This document shows, piece after piece, positions 62,301-64,000 of a stretch of 64,000 nucleotides of DNA. The position numbers were made by a program, and so were the translations under genes. The notes beneath the pieces are model-generated. The model did no database searches. It was given only the letters and a program-made list of their open reading frames with translations, and was not told where the DNA came from. The stretch comes from Sphagnum compactum (lineage: Eukaryota > Bryophyta > Sphagnopsida > Sphagnales). Every line of letters starts with the position of its first letter. The stretch's first letter is position 1. Location of the stretch: NCBI GenBank assembly GCA_965153455.1, contig OZ234495.1, positions 23,680,875 through 23,744,874 on the forward strand, given 5' to 3'.

Positions 62301-62599
62301 AATTGGAAGTCGCAAAGATGACTATCAACCCCTCAGATCGGTAGAATATAGCCCACCACAAAACTAACCCTCTAGACGACCATAGGATTCACGGCACCAA
62401 ACACACTACCGACCGACAGAACGCGACCAAACGAAACGGATATGAGAGAAGAAGCGAAAGATGATTCGCACAAACAAGCAATCCCTCGCACCGAGAAACA
62501 TGTGCAGTCAAGAACATCCAGCAGGAACAAGAACATGAAATCAATAGAAAAAAAAAGAAAAAAAAAAATCAAGATCCTGCAGTGACAAATCCCAGGCAG

Positions 62600-63120
62600 A
62601 AACTCCGTCAAACTCAGAAAAAAGAGATGGCGCCACGCGAGAAAATACCCCTCCACGCAAGGAGCAAAACCGAAACCCTCCCTCCACGCAATCCAAAGAA
62701 AGACAAACTTTCACACCATCGACAAAAATTCCCCTCGCCTCGGCAAAGAAAAGAACATAATACAAGAAGAAAGATAGAAAAGAAAGAAAGAAAGAAAGAA
62801 GAGCACCTGCGAAAGCCGATCTGAAGAAAAAATTTGCGAGGGAAGGAGGTCCCGGAGATGCTCCCGCCTGAGGCTCGACAGGGCAACTCCTAAAACGGCC
62901 GTTGGAAAAAAAAAACTGATTTGGAGAACAATCTGCGCTCTGAAGATTGAAGGATAAGAAAAACGGCAGGGAAAAGGCCTTGATACAATTGCTTCTTGTA
63001 AGCGGCGACGCAAGCGCAACGCATCTATGACCTGCACCACACCACCACGCGTTGCCTCTCCTCCTTCTCCGACCACGCAATCGGCGAACGTAGCCTCCAC
63101 GCAACCAGCACAGCGAAATG
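62600..63120 (-). other. GC-richer leader-like region, possible minus-strand gene start
   Basis: This block stands out from its AT-rich surroundings (CGCGTTGCCTCTCC, GTAAGCGGCGACGC on the plus strand). It resembles the 5' exon region of a plant gene read on the minus strand, toward the orphan exon at 60.3 kb. Overlapping minus frames of 90-197 codons (62541-63134) are low-complexity Phe/Ser and lack a domain. Promoter and first-exon status is a guess. Confidence 0.25.
62776..62803 (+). repeat. GAAA microsatellite
   Basis: About six GAAA units lie inside an A-rich stretch, reading CTTT on the minus strand. They cause the long low-complexity Ser/Phe frames seen on that strand. Confidence 0.9.
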
Positions 63121-63503
63121 ACCTGCATTTTCAAGCTGCCCCTGGCGCGCCTTTCTCATCCAATAACTTCCCATCCAGAACCGTACTCGGATGGAAATAG
63201 TTCAATTCCTTATGCAGTCACTTTTTGCATCCATTGCCCATTAAAATACTGCTCTCAATTAGTAAAGGACCATTTTAAAATGTACATTTTGACCAATTAT
63301 TGCCATTGTGCAAACTCAATGGAAAAAAACTCATGAAAACTCAGCAAAAGTTGTTTGCAGCAGCCGTTTTTCTTTTGGCAAAAAATCGCCAGAAGTCAAG
63401 ACAAAAAAAAGGGCGATTGGCAGGCCTGTTGAAAAAATGGACCCCAAATTCTGGAGATTTCACGTTCCAAATTCTTCTTTCTCTCAACAAATTAGGGTTC
63501 AAT

Positions 63504-63870
63504 CTTGGTTTTATTTCTTGATTTGCTTCATTTTTTAGAATCCATTTTCAAAGTTTCATTTCCCCAAGTTTTTGTGGCTTTGAATTTAGGGTTTCTCTTT
63601 TCTCTAGAGTCTTTGCATATTTGCTGCATCTTAACAGCTTCTTGGTCTTATTTTTTGATTCCCTTGAGCCACTAGAATCCATTTCCAATATTTCATTTTC
63701 TCAAACTTTTTATGGCTTTGAATTAAGGGTTTCTTTTTATTATAGAGCCTTTGCAAATCTATTATCTTTTAGGATTCAGATTGGTCTTATTTTCTTATTT
63801 CCTTCAATCTCCAAAATCAATTTATGACATTTCATTTTCCTCAAGTTTTTATGGTTTCATATAAAGAAAC
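63504..63870 (+). repeat. Three diverged ~138-bp tandem units
   Basis: Units begin near 63504, 63641 and 63780 with CTTGGTTTTAT, CTTGGTCTTAT and TTGGTCTTAT. They continue through AGAATCCATTTCCAATATTTC, CAAGTTTTTATGGCTTTG, AATTTAGGGTTTCTC and GAGTCTTTGCA. The third is shortened after ATGGTTTCAT. Confidence 0.88.
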
Positions 63871-64000
63871 CATAAAGTTGGATACACAAGTTAAGATAAT
63901 GCGGTTGGATGTATTACATGACCAATTGAAGCAAACATTGCAAGAGGAAGTTGGATTATCCTTTGTCTAGTGAGTTCCACATTTTTTTTTTGAATTGATT

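Noticed and set aside
62541-63134. 197-codon minus-strand frame as a gene
   Set aside because: Composition is driven by CTTT and poly-A/T simple sequence, with no domain or hydrophobic pattern beyond low complexity.

Overview
This is nuclear DNA from a land plant. The evidence is intron-rich genes with GT..AG junctions, plant-type families (secretory class III peroxidase, laccase, ARIA/ABAP1-type ARM protein, HDA14-type deacetylase, TAF15b-type RanBP2 zinc-finger protein), plant telo-box motifs (AAACCCTAA) near genes, and long AT-rich spacers with DNA-transposon debris. I cannot name the species. The divergence of the proteins leaves a non-flowering lineage possible, but that is inference.

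Layout. 1-3634 (minus): ARIA/ABAP1-like ARM-repeat gene, running off the left edge and broken by a stop and frameshifts. 3.7-14 kb: AT-rich spacer with transposon traces, a 35-bp tandem array and a 105-bp tandem duplication. 14327-15947 (plus): intact four-exon class III peroxidase. 16-31 kb: spacer with foldbacks, a wrecked hAT (BED/DUF659) transposase near 24.7-26.8 kb, and a candidate terminal-inverted-repeat element at 28.0-29.7 kb. 31149-35373 (plus): six-exon laccase, complete except for one in-frame TGA at codon 114; its last intron is filled by a ~45-bp minisatellite. 36680-36889 (plus): intronless ribosomal protein eL38. 39.3-42.0 kb (plus): HDA14-like deacetylase, broken in its catalytic motif. 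44297-47629 (plus): intact six-exon TAF15b/FUS-like protein. 49.4-51.4 kb: a ~2-kb giant imperfect palindrome. 51.4-57.2 kb: spacer. 57.2-58.0 kb (minus): remnant of a prolyl-4-hydroxylase-like 2OG-Fe(II) oxygenase with a plausible old promoter at 58.57 kb. 58.6-64 kb: mostly unrecognised, with one clean orphan exon, GC-richer leader-like sequence and tandem repeats.

The three clean genes are the peroxidase (apoplast redox/cell wall), eL38 (60S ribosome) and the TAF15b-like protein (transcription/RNA). Peroxidase and laccase both act on cell-wall phenolics, but they are ~15 kb apart and nothing shows a functional cluster. The notable theme is that four single-copy-type genes (ARIA, laccase, HDA14, P4H-like) carry disabling lesions while keeping most of their exon-intron structure. 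They are therefore decayed genomic copies, not retrocopies. Exon boundaries were read by eye from family similarity and splice signals.
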